The notes under the pieces: model-generated
The model's database searches: none
What the model saw: the letters and a program-made list of their open reading frames with translations, nothing else
What the model was told of the DNA's origin: nothing
Source: Caldifarciminota bacterium
GTDB taxonomy: Bacteria; Hydrothermota; UBA3072
Length of the DNA: 64,000 nt
NCBI GenBank assembly: GCA_016930175.1
Contig: JAFGHJ010000007.1
Span: 1-64,000, forward strand
Direction of reading: 5' to 3'
Shown here: piece by piece, positions 24,934 through 35,095 of the stretch
Position numbering within the stretch: the stretch's first letter is position 1
Layout: each line of letters opens with the position of its first letter
Program-made: the position numbers and the translations under genes

Positions 24934-27111
24934 ATGTATAGTTTTCTATTAGTTATTGTGTTCTTATTGTCGGAAAATAGGCAGGGTGAAATAACTGCTT
25001 TCCCTTCTAATTTTGAAGAACTAACAAATGCAGATATTAAAATTTCATCACTCAAAAAACGTACGAGTGAAAGATTTGATTCTTTGAATATGAAATTCGT
25101 TGGTAACTGGCCTTTTGGTTCCTCTTATGCTATAGAAGTTGACTCGGCAAGGAATCTCGCCTTCTGCGGTTATGGAGGCGGAGTTTACATACTAGATGTC
25201 TCTGACCCTTCAAGCCCTGTTAAGTTATCAGAAAAAATCCATACAAGAGGTATTGTAAAGGGCCTATATTACGAAAAAGTAAACCAGAGGCTTTACATCG
25301 CAGCAGCGGAAGCCGGTCTTGAAATATGGAATATTATCAATCCGGAAAATCCACAGAAGTTAGGTTCTTGCGATACTCCCGACTTAGGACTCGGCGTAAC
25401 CGTTGTTGATAATTATGCATTCGTAGCAGACTGTGAAGCCGGGCTCAGGATAATAGATGTCTCCACCCCAGAAACCCCCTCTGAGGTAGGTTATTACGAT
25501 ACCGGAAGCGTTGCATGGAACGTAGCGGTAGTAGGAAATTACGCATATGTTGCAAATCAGGGTGCAGGTCTCCGAATAATAGACATCTCTATACCCTCAA
25601 ACCCCGATGAAATAGGTTTCTACGATACACCAAGCCCTGCATTTGTTGACGTGTCAATATCCGGCAGTATAGCATATGTAACAGATTATTATGATAGTCT
25701 CCTGGTAATCGATATATCCACACCCTCAAACCCCACTGAGATAGGTTCATTAAATGTTAGTGGTGGTATTGGATTATCGGTCTCTGGCGATTATGCCTAC
25801 GTTGCAGATGGGTATCACAGCTTACGAATAATCGATATATCCACACCTTCAAACCCCTATGAGGTGAGTTCTTGCGATACTTTCAGCAATGCATGGGACG
25901 TAGCGGTTGCCGGTAACTATGCATACATTATGGATACAGACCTAGGTTTCCGGGTAATAGATATCTCTAATCGGAAAAACCCCTATGAGGTAGGTTCATA
26001 CGGCAAACTCAATTGGGCAAAGGATGTAGTAATTTCCGAAAATTATGCATATATTGCAGACAGGCGTGGCGGTCTCCGAGTTATAGATATATCCACACCT
26101 TCAAACCCCTATGAGGTGGGTTCATATCTTGCGAATAACCCCTGGTATTATGGTGTAGCAGTATCCGGGAATTATGCATATGTGGCAGATGAGGTTAAAG
26201 GCCTTATAGTAATAGACATATCTGTGCCTACAAACCTCTCTGAAGTAGGTTCTTACAATACTCCCGGATATGCTTATGATATTGCGGTAGTTGATAGTTA
26301 TGCATACGTTGCAGGTTCGCATGGCGGTCTCCGGGTAATCAACATCTCCACTCCCTCAAATCCGAAGGAGGTGGGCTTCGATACAACTGGCCAAGCGAAG
26401 GGCTTAGCGATTTCCGGTAATTATGCATACGTCGCATCTTATGATAGTCTTCGAGTAATAGATATCTCCATACCTTCAAGCCCCAAGAGAATAGGTTCTT
26501 GCGATATACCCGGCTTGGCAAAAAAAGTTGCGGTCTCAGGTAATTATGCGTATGTCGCAGACGAGGTTTATGGGCTCCGGGTAATTGATATATCCACACC
26601 CTCAAATCCCTTTGAAGCAGGTTCTTACCCTATAGGTTATTCCGTATTTGGAGTAGCCGTCTCAGATGGCTACGCATACGTAGCAGCTGGACATCGCGGC
26701 ATCTATCTAATGAACATTTCAGACCCTACAAACCCCTCCAGGGTTGGGTTATACGATACTCCCAGTTCCGCAGAAGATTTAGCAGTATCAGATGCTTACG
26801 TATACGTCGCAGATAAAGTGGCTGGTTTACAAATATACGAACCTTTGCCGGCAGGACTCAATGAGGGAGATACGGATAAAGAAAAAGTCTTGAAAGTTTC
26901 TAAAAACCTTTTCTTTGTAGCAACCGAAGTACAGATTCATGGTACAAAATTGCCGATAACACTCAACGTATACGACATAACCGGAAGAATAATAGAACAA
27001 AAAACAATTTACAATTCTGCTCCAGTAACAATCGGTGATGATTTAAATTCCGGTATTTATTTTGTAGGTGCAAAAGGCTTCAAATCAACAAAGATAGTAA
27101 AATTAAGATAA
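24934..27111 (+). CDS. Large secreted LVIVD-repeat propeller with C-terminal sorting domain
   Basis: 725 residues. Hydrophobic N-terminus (about 1-13), then about fourteen repeats of about 42 residues with the consensus LRVIDISTPSNPYEVGSY and VAVSGNYAYVAD, the LVIVD-type propeller family. The last 70 residues form a short sorting module (LNVYDITGRIIEQ, SGIYFVGAKG, TKIVKLR). Repeats are similar enough to suggest recent internal duplication. Probably a surface adhesin or scaffold; no catalytic motif. The N-terminal signal is short and unusually polar afterwards, so its cleavage site is unclear. SD AAGGAG. Confidence 0.82.
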   Translation: MYSFLLVIVFLLSENRQGEITAFPSNFEELTNADIKISSLKKRTSERFDSLNMKFVGNWPFGSSYAIEVDSARNLAFCGYGGGVYILDVSDPSSPVKLSEKIHTRGIVKGLYYEKVNQRLYIAAAEAGLEIWNIINPENPQKLGSCDTPDLGLGVTVVDNYAFVADCEAGLRIIDVSTPETPSEVGYYDTGSVAWNVAVVGNYAYVANQGAGLRIIDISIPSNPDEIGFYDTPSPAFVDVSISGSIAYVTDYYDSLLVIDISTPSNPTEIGSLNVSGGIGLSVSGDYAYVADGYHSLRIIDISTPSNPYEVSSCDTFSNAWDVAVAGNYAYIMDTDLGFRVIDISNRKNPYEVGSYGKLNWAKDVVISENYAYIADRRGGLRVIDISTPSNPYEVGSYLANNPWYYGVAVSGNYAYVADEVKGLIVIDISVPTNLSEVGSYNTPGYAYDIAVVDSYAYVAGSHGGLRVINISTPSNPKEVGFDTTGQAKGLAISGNYAYVASYDSLRVIDISIPSSPKRIGSCDIPGLAKKVAVSGNYAYVADEVYGLRVIDISTPSNPFEAGSYPIGYSVFGVAVSDGYAYVAAGHRGIYLMNISDPTNPSRVGLYDTPSSAEDLAVSDAYVYVADKVAGLQIYEPLPAGLNEGDTDKEKVLKVSKNLFFVATEVQIHGTKLPITLNVYDITGRIIEQKTIYNSAPVTIGDDLNSGIYFVGAKGFKSTKIVKLR

Positions 27112-27249
27112 GAAAATTAGACCTTCGTTTTTAGGTCTTAGATCGGAAACCGCTTACGGCTAACCACTTTATCCCCTACATTTCCCATTTTTTTAATTTT
27201 TTGCGGAAAGCGGATGGCGGTCAGCGGATAGCGTAGTTTAAATCATGCC
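27112..27249. repeat. Word repeats before the GH115 promoter
   Basis: TTTTAGGTCTTAG (about 27132-27146) and a GCGGAAAGCGGATGGCGGTC-type period-8 run (about 27201-27231). No open frame. Confidence 0.5.
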
Positions 27250-27279
27250 TTGACATATAATAAGGAAGCACTTATTATA
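27250..27279 (+). promoter_or_regulatory. GH115 promoter with embedded 24-bp palindrome
   Basis: TTGACA (27250-27255), 17 nt, TATTAT (27273-27278). The spacer and -10 form a perfect inverted repeat: TATAATAAG (27256-27264) and CTTATTATA (27271-27279) around GAAGCA. A repressor bound here would block the polymerase. The ATG at 27290 lies only about 5 nt after the expected start. Confidence 0.75.
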
Positions 27280-27289
27280 CTGAACGAAA

Positions 27290-30217
27290 ATGAACATTAA
27301 ATACAATATCTCGGAAAACAATTGTCGATTTCGTAAACTTTTCTACTTCATACTGCTCTTCCTTATTATAATTACCTCCTGCTCAGCCGCTAAAAAGTCC
27401 ATAGATTACACATCATACATTTCTGTTAACAAAGGTGAAGGACGTTTTATACTCTCGTCTTCCGGAAAATCCGCACCGTTGTACGTAAGTTCCGAAGATT
27501 ACCCCGGAGTAATAAAGGTGGCAAAACTTTTTCAGGCGGACATCGAAAGAGTAACGGACTCCAAACCGGAAATATTTGTAGATGAAGTTCCAAAATCAAA
27601 AGAAATAGTAATAATCGGAACAATCGGAAAAAGTAAAATAATAGATAAATTAGTTACGAATAAAAAAATAGATGTAGAAGATACTAAAGGAAAATGGGAA
27701 ACATTTACAAGACAGGTTGTAGAAAACCCGCTTCCCGGCATAACACGAGCTCTGGTTATCGTGGGGAGCGATAAGCGCGGCACAATATACGGCATGTTCG
27801 ACCTATCGGAAAAAATCGGAGTCTCACCATGGTACTACTGGGCTGATGTACCTGTTAAAAAAAATAGAAATCTTTATGTTTCACCTGAACCGTACAGCCT
27901 CGGAGAACCGGCTGTAAAATACAGGGGAATATTCATAAATGACGAAGCTCCCGCACTTACAGGGTGGGCTTTTGAAAAATTCGGCGGGTTTAATTCTAAA
28001 TTCTACAAAAAAGTATTCGAACTTATACTTAGATTGAAAGGAAACTATCTCTGGCCTGCCATGTGGGGCAGAGCTTTCTATGTTGATGACACTCTAAACC
28101 CGAAACTGGCGGACGAATATGGAATCGTAATAGGAACTTCTCACCACGAACCTTTAATGCGGGCTCATGACGAATGGAGACGATTTGGTTCGGGAAGATG
28201 GAATTATGAATTAAACGAAGCGAGCTTAAAGGAATTCTGGCGGGAAGGTATCCAAAGAATGGATGGATATGAAAGTATAGTTACAATAGGCATGCGGGGA
28301 GACGGCGATGAACCCATGACCGAAGGAACCGCCATCGCGCTCCTTGAAAGAATAGTAAAAGACCAGAGAGAGATCATCGAAGAAGTAACCGGGAAGCCTG
28401 CTTCCGCCACTCCCCAGGATTGGGCTCTATATAAAGAAGTCCAGGACTATTACGATGGAGGGATGAGAGTTCCGGACGACGTAACATTACTCCTGTGCGA
28501 TGACAACTGGGGCAACGTAAGAAGGCTTCCGAAGTTGAGCGATTCGCCGCGCTCAGGCGGCTACGGTATGTACTATCACTTCGATTTCGTGGGAGGACCC
28601 AGAAGCTACCGATGGTTAAACACCAATCAAATATCAAGAATATGGGAACAGATGCACCTGTCCTACGCTTACGGAGTCGAGGAAATCTGGATCGTCAATG
28701 TGGGCGATATAAAACCCATGGAATTCCCGACTCAATTTTTCCTGGACTATGCATGGAATCTCGAGAAATGGCCCGCGGAAAGACTTCCGGAATACACAAA
28801 ACTATGGACAAAACAGCAATTCGGTGAGAAGTACGCCGATGAAATAGCGGATATTTTAACAAAGTATACAAAATACAACTCACGAAGAAAACCTGAATCT
28901 ATCGATTCTTCAACCTACAACCTTACCGATTACAGAGAAGCAGAAAGGGTTATTGCGGATTACAACCAAATAGCTTTCGAAGCCGAAAACATTTATCAAG
29001 AACTACCTTCAGAATTCAAAGATGCTTATTACCAGTTAGTATTATTCCCTGTAAAAGCATGCGCGAATATAAACGAAATGCATGTTACGGTAGGAAAAAA
29101 TTACTTGTACGCAAAACAGGGGCGCGCGGCAACAAATATGCTGGCAGAGAAAGTAAAGAAACTCTTCACATTAGACGCCGAATTGACAGAATATTATCAC
29201 ACAAAAATGGCTAACGGAAAATGGAATCACATGATGTCTCAATCGCACATTGGTTATACCAGCTGGGATAATCCTCCGCAAAATATAATGCCGCCGGTAA
29301 AAGAAATAAAAATACCAAGCAAGGCAGAAATGGGAGTGGCAATCGAAGGTTCGGATAAATGGTGGCCGGATACCCCCGGACAAGCGGTATTGCCCGAATT
29401 CGATTGCTATAATCAGCAGAAATATTATATAGAAATATTTAACCGAGGAACCCTTCCTTTTGACTTCAAAATATCCTGCGAAGAACCCTGGATAATAATA
29501 TCAGATAAAGAGGGTAAAATAGATAAAGAGAAACGCATCTATTTAGAAATAAATTGGGAAAAGGCACCTAAAGGCATTTATTGCGCACCGATTGAGATAA
29601 AAAGTTCTAATAATAAAACAGTTACGATTAAAGCTCCTATTAGCAACACCGAATATCCGAAGAGAGATGAAATAAAAGGTTTTGTGGAGAGCAACGGTTA
29701 CGTCTCCATGGAAGCAGAACACTATACCCGTGCAGTGGAGAGTAATAATATCAGTTGGCTAACAATACCAGATTTTGGCCGAACTCTATCAGGAATAACT
29801 CCGGTTCCAGTTACAGCAAAGAAACAAACAACGGGAGGAAACAGTCCGCATTTAGAGTATAAAATGTATTTGTTTAACAGCGGTAAAGTAAAAGTCAAAG
29901 CGTACTTCTCTCCAACGCAAAACTTCCACAATAAAGAAGGACTTCATTACGGTATTTCATTCGATGATGAAACGGCGAAAATAATGAATGTTCATAAAAA
30001 TGACACGATTCCAGACTGGAAATATCCCCCAACCTGGAACCAGGCTGTAATGGAGAATATAAAAATTATATCTTCTGAGCACCTGATCGAAAATCCGGGC
30101 GAACACACTTTAAAATTCTGGATGATCGATCCCGGACTGGTTCTTCAAAAAATAGTTGTAGAAACAAAAGAAATACCGGCTTCTTATCTCGGTCCACCGG
30201 AAAGTTTCCACAAATAG
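27290..30217 (+). CDS. GH115 xylan alpha-1,2-glucuronidase lipoprotein
   Basis: 975 residues. Lipobox IITSC (C31), an N-terminal alpha/beta domain (about 45-200), the GH115 barrel (about 205-560; KYRGIFINDEAPALTGWAF, LKGNYLWPAMWGRAF, GTSHHEPLMRAHDEW, TIGMRGDGDEPM, LLLCDDNWGNVR), a helical domain (about 560-700) and a C-terminal beta-sandwich domain (about 790-965). GH115 removes (4-O-methyl)glucuronic acid from xylan, including internal residues. Length and domain order are complete. No SD is present and the promoter abuts the ATG. It is convergent with the xylose operon, with one shared terminator, which fits glucuronoxylan use. Confidence 0.95.
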   Translation: MNIKYNISENNCRFRKLFYFILLFLIIITSCSAAKKSIDYTSYISVNKGEGRFILSSSGKSAPLYVSSEDYPGVIKVAKLFQADIERVTDSKPEIFVDEVPKSKEIVIIGTIGKSKIIDKLVTNKKIDVEDTKGKWETFTRQVVENPLPGITRALVIVGSDKRGTIYGMFDLSEKIGVSPWYYWADVPVKKNRNLYVSPEPYSLGEPAVKYRGIFINDEAPALTGWAFEKFGGFNSKFYKKVFELILRLKGNYLWPAMWGRAFYVDDTLNPKLADEYGIVIGTSHHEPLMRAHDEWRRFGSGRWNYELNEASLKEFWREGIQRMDGYESIVTIGMRGDGDEPMTEGTAIALLERIVKDQREIIEEVTGKPASATPQDWALYKEVQDYYDGGMRVPDDVTLLLCDDNWGNVRRLPKLSDSPRSGGYGMYYHFDFVGGPRSYRWLNTNQISRIWEQMHLSYAYGVEEIWIVNVGDIKPMEFPTQFFLDYAWNLEKWPAERLPEYTKLWTKQQFGEKYADEIADILTKYTKYNSRRKPESIDSSTYNLTDYREAERVIADYNQIAFEAENIYQELPSEFKDAYYQLVLFPVKACANINEMHVTVGKNYLYAKQGRAATNMLAEKVKKLFTLDAELTEYYHTKMANGKWNHMMSQSHIGYTSWDNPPQNIMPPVKEIKIPSKAEMGVAIEGSDKWWPDTPGQAVLPEFDCYNQQKYYIEIFNRGTLPFDFKISCEEPWIIISDKEGKIDKEKRIYLEINWEKAPKGIYCAPIEIKSSNNKTVTIKAPISNTEYPKRDEIKGFVESNGYVSMEAEHYTRAVESNNISWLTIPDFGRTLSGITPVPVTAKKQTTGGNSPHLEYKMYLFNSGKVKVKAYFSPTQNFHNKEGLHYGISFDDETAKIMNVHKNDTIPDWKYPPTWNQAVMENIKIISSEHLIENPGEHTLKFWMIDPGLVLQKIVVETKEIPASYLGPPESFHK

Positions 30218-30220
30218 AAA

Positions 30221-30255
30221 AAAGCTCTACTAAAATTAGTAGAGCTTTCTTATTT
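30221..30255. terminator. Bidirectional rho-independent terminator
   Basis: AAAGCTCTACT (30221-30231) and AGTAGAGCTTT (30238-30248) form a perfect 11-bp stem, with A-run and T-run on either side. It serves GH115 (plus) and xylA (minus). Confidence 0.92.
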
Positions 30256-30278
30256 AAAAAAACTTAAAATCCCTTTAA

Positions 30279-31598
30279 CTACTCAAAAAGATAACTGTTG
30301 AGTATTGTTTCAAGAAGTTCCTGTCTTCCTGACTTCTTTTTCGGCTCTCCTTTCGAAAGAGCGTACTTCTCAAGAGATTCGAAGTTTTCTTTTCCGGAAA
30401 CGATAGATTTTCCTATACCCTTGGAATAGCTTGAATATCTATCTTTCACAAACTTATCGATTTCTCCGCCTTTAATAAGATTGTATGCCACTTTGTAAGC
30501 CTTGGCAAAGGAATCCATACCCGAAATATGAGCATATACAAGATCTTCTATTTCGAAAGAACTCCTTCTTACCTTTGCATCGAAATTCAATCCACCTCTA
30601 CCAAGACCTCCGTTTTTAATGACTTCATACATGGCAAGCGTTGTCCAGTATATGTTGCTTGGAAACTGGTCGGTATCCCATCCCAAAAGAAGATCTCCCT
30701 GATTTGCATCGATACTTCCAAGAACACCATTAATTCTTGCGACTCTTAAATCATGATGGAAAGTGTGTCTTGCTAAAGTTGCATGATTGGCTTCGATATT
30801 GAGTTTGAATTTGTCCATCAGATTATAGCTTCTTAAGAATCCGATTACTGTAGCGGAATCGAAATCATACTGATGTTTTGTCGGCTCATGCGGTTTCGGC
30901 TCTATCAGGAACTGTGCGTTAAATTTGATTTTCTTTGCATAATCACAAGCCATATGAAGGAAACGGGCGAGATTATCAAGTTCCAGTTTCATATCGTTAT
31001 TAAGAAGGGTTTCATACCCCTCTCTTCCACCCCAGAACACATAATTCTCGGCACCAAGCTCTTTTCCTACTTCCAGAGCTTTCTTAACCTGGGCAGCAGC
31101 ATAAGCAAAAACGTCTGCATCCGGAGAAGTAGCTGCGCCATGCATGAATCTTGGATGGGAGAAAAGATTAGCCGTATCCCAGAGCAGCTTTGTTTTACTT
31201 GTCTTCATATGCTCTTTTACGTGTTTAACTATAATGTCGAGATTTTTATTGGTCTCAGCAAGAGTATCTCCTTCAGGTGCAATATCCCTATCGTGAAAAC
31301 AAAAATAAGGCATTCCCAGAATATCGAAGAGTTCGAAAGCCGCATCCATTCTTGCTTTGGCTTTATCGATTTCATCCGAAAATTTTTCCCAGGGCCTATC
31401 GATTGTTGCACTACCGAAAGGATCTCCTCCTTCACCCCTAAATGAATGCCAGTAAGCTAACGCAAACCTGAGATGATCCTTCATCTTCTTCCCGTTAATT
31501 TTCTCATCAGGGTTATAGAACTTAAAGGCAAGCGGATTTTTTGATTTCTTACCTTCGAATTTTATTTTTTTTATGTTGCTTAAGTATTTTTGCGCCAT
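30279..31598 (-). CDS. xylA: Xylose isomerase
   Basis: 439 residues, the size of class II xylose isomerases. Converts D-xylose to D-xylulose with two divalent metals. [14 protein letters not shown] (about 50-63), [16 protein letters not shown] with the catalytic histidine, [16 protein letters not shown], and the metal-site segments [34 protein letters not shown] and SIDANQGD are all present. Last gene of the xylB-permease-binding protein-ATPase-xylA operon, 29 nt after the ATPase. It ends at the shared terminator. Confidence 0.98.
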   Translation of the reverse strand: MAQKYLSNIKKIKFEGKKSKNPLAFKFYNPDEKINGKKMKDHLRFALAYWHSFRGEGGDPFGSATIDRPWEKFSDEIDKAKARMDAAFELFDILGMPYFCFHDRDIAPEGDTLAETNKNLDIIVKHVKEHMKTSKTKLLWDTANLFSHPRFMHGAATSPDADVFAYAAAQVKKALEVGKELGAENYVFWGGREGYETLLNNDMKLELDNLARFLHMACDYAKKIKFNAQFLIEPKPHEPTKHQYDFDSATVIGFLRSYNLMDKFKLNIEANHATLARHTFHHDLRVARINGVLGSIDANQGDLLLGWDTDQFPSNIYWTTLAMYEVIKNGGLGRGGLNFDAKVRRSSFEIEDLVYAHISGMDSFAKAYKVAYNLIKGGEIDKFVKDRYSSYSKGIGKSIVSGKENFESLEKYALSKGEPKKKSGRQELLETILNSYLFE

Positions 31599-31627
31599 AA
31601 TTCACTCTCCTTTAAAGTTTAAAAATG

Positions 31628-33142
31628 CTAATTTTCCATAACTGCACAGCCGATTATTTTTTCTTCAGTCGCTTCCTCACTTAAAAACTCGCCTGTTATC
31701 TTGCCTTCTGCCATGACAAGAATCCTGTCACTCATTTTAATTATCTCCGGTAGCTCGGACGAAACAATAATAACGCCCAATCCCTGTAAGGCAAGTAAGG
31801 AAATTCGGAAGTGTATTTCAGCCTTTGCCCCTACATCTATACCTCTTGTTGGCTCATCCAATATAAGGATTTTCGGACAGGAAGCGAGCCATTTTGCAAG
31901 AACAACCTTCTGCTGGTTCCCGCCGGACAATCCTTTCACGGCAGAATCCGGCTCTCCGGGACTTATTTTTAGTTCATCTATATATTTACCGACTATTCTT
32001 TTTTCTTCCTCTCCTTTAATAACCTTACTTTTTGAGATTCTATCAAGAACAGGAAGTGTTATATTCTCCTTAATACTCATAAGAGGTACAAGACCCTGAG
32101 ACTGTCTATCCTCAGGCACAAATCCAATTCCTTTATTTATTGCATCAGCCGGGGATTTTATTGATACTTTTTCCCCGTCTATATATATTTCTCCTTTATC
32201 TAATTGATCAAGACCAAAAATGGCGCGCATGGTTTCCGTCCTTCCCGCACCCACAAGACCATACAAACCAAGTATTTCTCCTTTTTTAACCTCAAAACTG
32301 ACGTTTTCTATTAACCCTTCTCTTGTCAAATTTTTAACTTCAAAAATCTTTCCCCCGATATTTGTTTTCCTCTCGGGAAACATTTTCAAATCTCTTCCTA
32401 CCATCATTTGAGTTATTGTTTCTTCGGTCGCCTCTTTGGTTTCTATACTCCCTGCATTTTTCCCATCCCGGAGGACTACGACACGATCGCACATTTTAAA
32501 CACTTCATTTAATTTATGCGTTACAAAAATAAAGGTAATACCTTCTTTTTTCAGTTTGTTGACAATGGCAAACAGTTTATCCACTTCATTATCTGTAAGA
32601 GGAGCCGTAGGTTCATCCATTATCAAAAGTTTGGCGTATACCGATAAAGCCTTTGCAATTTCAACCATTTGTTTTTGAGCAACTCCCAAATCACCTGTGG
32701 GAGTATCAGCAGAAAATTTTACTCCAAGTTTAGAAAGATAATCCGCAGCTGTTTCCTTCATCTTTTTTTTGTCTATTATCCCTAAAATACCGCCCTTTCT
32801 GGGCTCCCTTCCTAAAAGTATATTTTCACAAACCGAAAGATTCGGGGCAAGATTAAAGTGTTGATGTATAAAACTTATTCCTACGTTTTGCGCATCGAGA
32901 GGTCCACGTAGTTTTATTTCCCTACCTTCAAAGTATATTTTCCCGCTCTCTTGCTGGTAAAATCCTGTAGGCGCAGGGTGCGGGTTCAAGATTTCCATTA
33001 ATGTTGTTTTACCCGCTCCGTTCTCTCCAACAAGTGCAAGCACTTCCCCCTTATAAACTTCAAGGTCGACATCATCCAGGGCTTTCACACCGGGGAAAGT
33101 TTTAACTATTTTCTCCATTCGGAGAAGAATTTCTTTATTCAC
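31628..33142 (-). CDS. xylG: Xylose/sugar ABC transporter, duplicated ATPase subunit
   Basis: 504 residues from a GTG at 33142 whose last two bases overlap the upstream TGA (GTGA), so translation is probably coupled. Two ABC domains: Walker A GENGAGKTT in the first (about 32-40), signature GVAQKQMVEIAKAL, Walker B LLIMDEP; in the second, GLVGAGRTE, LSGGNQQKVVLAKWL, LILDEP. This is the RbsA/XylG/MglA layout. Odd point: just after the first Walker A helix the sequence reads ILN-PHPAPT-GFYQQESG, a GC-rich six-residue insert (32966-32983) relative to relatives. The symbol is from operon context; strict substrate unknown. Confidence 0.9.
   Translation of the reverse strand: MNKEILLRMEKIVKTFPGVKALDDVDLEVYKGEVLALVGENGAGKTTLMEILNPHPAPTGFYQQESGKIYFEGREIKLRGPLDAQNVGISFIHQHFNLAPNLSVCENILLGREPRKGGILGIIDKKKMKETAADYLSKLGVKFSADTPTGDLGVAQKQMVEIAKALSVYAKLLIMDEPTAPLTDNEVDKLFAIVNKLKKEGITFIFVTHKLNEVFKMCDRVVVLRDGKNAGSIETKEATEETITQMMVGRDLKMFPERKTNIGGKIFEVKNLTREGLIENVSFEVKKGEILGLYGLVGAGRTETMRAIFGLDQLDKGEIYIDGEKVSIKSPADAINKGIGFVPEDRQSQGLVPLMSIKENITLPVLDRISKSKVIKGEEEKRIVGKYIDELKISPGEPDSAVKGLSGGNQQKVVLAKWLASCPKILILDEPTRGIDVGAKAEIHFRISLLALQGLGVIIVSSELPEIIKMSDRILVMAEGKITGEFLSEEATEEKIIGCAVMEN
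32966..32983 (-). repeat. 18-bp GC-rich in-frame insert in the ABC ATPase gene
   Basis: TGTAGGCGCAGGGTGCGG on the plus strand encodes PHPAPT. It is compositionally foreign to the gene and looks like part of a dispersed GC-rich repeat, but no second copy was found in this window. Confidence 0.4.
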
Positions 33143-34140
33143 AGCTTGAAAGTATGTTCGATACCCCACTTATCCATTTGTTTCAAATATTCTCCAAGAT
33201 TTTCCTTGCTTACTACATCCACACCGGTATCAATAATATAATCTCCATCTTCATTTTTAGGAAGTAAATCAAGTACGGCTTCCAATCCTTTTTCATTTAT
33301 TTGATTAATAATCCTCACTCCCTCATACCCCATAAAATACTGCTTCTGCGCAATAGTGGCATCTATTAAGCCTTCATCTATTAAATAAAGATGCTCGTCT
33401 GTCACATCAAAGCAAACTATATGGACCTTGCCCTTCTTACCTGCCGCCTCTACTGCTTTTGCCGCAGAAGGCCCGTTGAAGACATAAACACCAAAGAAAG
33501 CGTCCAAATCCGGATGGTTAAGCAATGCGGTTTCCGCAAGCTCAACAGCCATTGAAGTTTCCTCATTATCACAAAGAATGGGTTTTATGATTTCAATTTC
33601 AGGATAATTTTTAATCGCGTCTTCGAACCCTCTCATTCTTTCAAGTGAATTCATGGCTGTAAGAGAACCGGTTGCTATTGCAACTTTACCCTTGCTATCA
33701 AGTATCTCTGCCATTTTTTCTCCGGCAGCCTTGCCTGCCGTATAGTTATCGGTACCGATATAGCATATCCTATTAGAATTGGGCGAATCCGTATCTATCG
33801 TAAGAACAGTAATATCCTTTTCCATAGCTGAATTAATGGGAGAAACAAGCGCTTCAGGATCAGAAGGGGCAACAGCCATGCCTTTAAACCCCATAGAGAT
33901 CCATGTTTCAACTGTTTCTATCTGCTGCGGGATGTCTTCTTTCTGAGGCATAAAAACCGTAACCTTTACGCCCAATTCCTTACCGGCATCTTCCGCACCT
34001 TTCCTGACAACTTCCCAGTAAGGTCCGACGCATTTACCCAATACACCATAATGAATTTCTTTTTTTCCGCATCCCGAAGAGAAGTTAAGGATGATAACAA
34101 CAGTCAAAATAAAAAACAAAACTTTTAAAATCCTATTCAT
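33139..34140 (-). CDS. xylF: Sugar ABC transporter substrate-binding lipoprotein
   Basis: 333 residues from the ATG at 34140, one nt after the permease stop, with AAGGAGGT upstream. Lipobox SSGC (C24). A periplasmic-binding-protein-4 fold (RbsB/XylF type): VTVFMPQKEDIPQQIETVETWI, GMAVAPSDPEALVSPI, TIDTDSPNSNRICYIGTDNY, VAIATGSLTAMNSLERMRGF, FDVTDEHLYLIDEGLIDATI. Delivers the sugar to the permease. Xylose is inferred from xylA and xylB in the operon; the binding residues are not specific enough to prove it. Confidence 0.88.
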   Translation of the reverse strand: MNRILKVLFFILTVVIILNFSSGCGKKEIHYGVLGKCVGPYWEVVRKGAEDAGKELGVKVTVFMPQKEDIPQQIETVETWISMGFKGMAVAPSDPEALVSPINSAMEKDITVLTIDTDSPNSNRICYIGTDNYTAGKAAGEKMAEILDSKGKVAIATGSLTAMNSLERMRGFEDAIKNYPEIEIIKPILCDNEETSMAVELAETALLNHPDLDAFFGVYVFNGPSAAKAVEAAGKKGKVHIVCFDVTDEHLYLIDEGLIDATIAQKQYFMGYEGVRIINQINEKGLEAVLDLLPKNEDGDYIIDTGVDVVSKENLGEYLKQMDKWGIEHTFKL

Positions 34141-34141
34141 T

Positions 34142-35095
34142 TTAACCTCCTTTTCCTTTTGTTTTTTCACGTAAAACGTCAACCGTTACAGCTACAACAA
34201 TTATCATACCAAGAATTACCTGATGCCAGTATGAAGATACCTGCAGCAACACAAGAGAATTCCATACTGCCGTTAAAATACCCGCCCCGATTAAAGCACC
34301 GATTATGGTGCCTATTCCTCCGAACAAGCTGGTTCCGCCTATGACCGCAGCTGCTATAGCATACATTTCATAGGTAACACCCACATTGGGATTACCCTGT
34401 CCCAGTCTCGAAGTAATTAAGATACCTACGATTCCGGCCATAACCGCAGACAAAACATAAGTAAGAATTCTAGTACTATCAACATTGATTCCCGAAAGTC
34501 TTGCCGCGGTTATATTTCCACCAACCGCATAAATATGCCTTCCGTATATTGTTCTACTCAGTAGAAATATCGAAAAACCTGAAACAATTATGAGAATCAG
34601 TACAGGAAAAGGCAAGAATTTAAAGAACATTCCGTGCCAGATAAACGAAAATGAATCGGGAAGGTTTAAAACCGGTTGGCCTTTAGTTATTACAGTAGCA
34701 AGTCCCCTTCCCATGGCAAAAGTCCCGAGAGTTATAATAAAGGGAGGAACTTTCAGCTTGGTGATAAGTATCCCATGCCATAAACCAATCACTACAGCTA
34801 CCAATAGGGTTAAAAAGATTGCGCATGGTACTCCCATGCCACTCGATATGAAGGAAGCTACAAGTACCGAAGTTAAAACAATTACGGATCCCGGAGAAAG
34901 ATCTATTCCTTCGGTAAGAATTACAAAAGTCTCTCCAATCGCAATGAGACCGAAAACAGCTATCTGCCTTGAAAGGAGTTGAAGATTATATGAGGAAAGA
35001 AAACGGGGATTGAGTATAGCAGTAACTACCCATATGAATAAAAGAGCAAATAGTATGCCTGCTTCCCGAAACTTAAATATCTTCCTCAAATTCAA
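34142..35095 (-). CDS. xylH: Sugar ABC transporter permease
   Basis: 317 residues, eight to ten membrane segments, of the RbsC/XylH branch (BPD_transp_2): GETFVILTEGIDLSPGSVIVLTS and YGRHIYAVGGNITAARLSGIN are the conserved EAA-like and loop motifs. The start is a TTG at 35095 that overlaps the xylB stop (TTGA), with no separate SD, so it depends on coupling to xylB translation. Works as a homodimer with the ATPase and binding protein that follow. Confidence 0.9.
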   Translation of the reverse strand: MNLRKIFKFREAGILFALLFIWVVTAILNPRFLSSYNLQLLSRQIAVFGLIAIGETFVILTEGIDLSPGSVIVLTSVLVASFISSGMGVPCAIFLTLLVAVVIGLWHGILITKLKVPPFIITLGTFAMGRGLATVITKGQPVLNLPDSFSFIWHGMFFKFLPFPVLILIIVSGFSIFLLSRTIYGRHIYAVGGNITAARLSGINVDSTRILTYVLSAVMAGIVGILITSRLGQGNPNVGVTYEMYAIAAAVIGGTSLFGGIGTIIGALIGAGILTAVWNSLVLLQVSSYWHQVILGMIIVVAVTVDVLREKTKGKGG

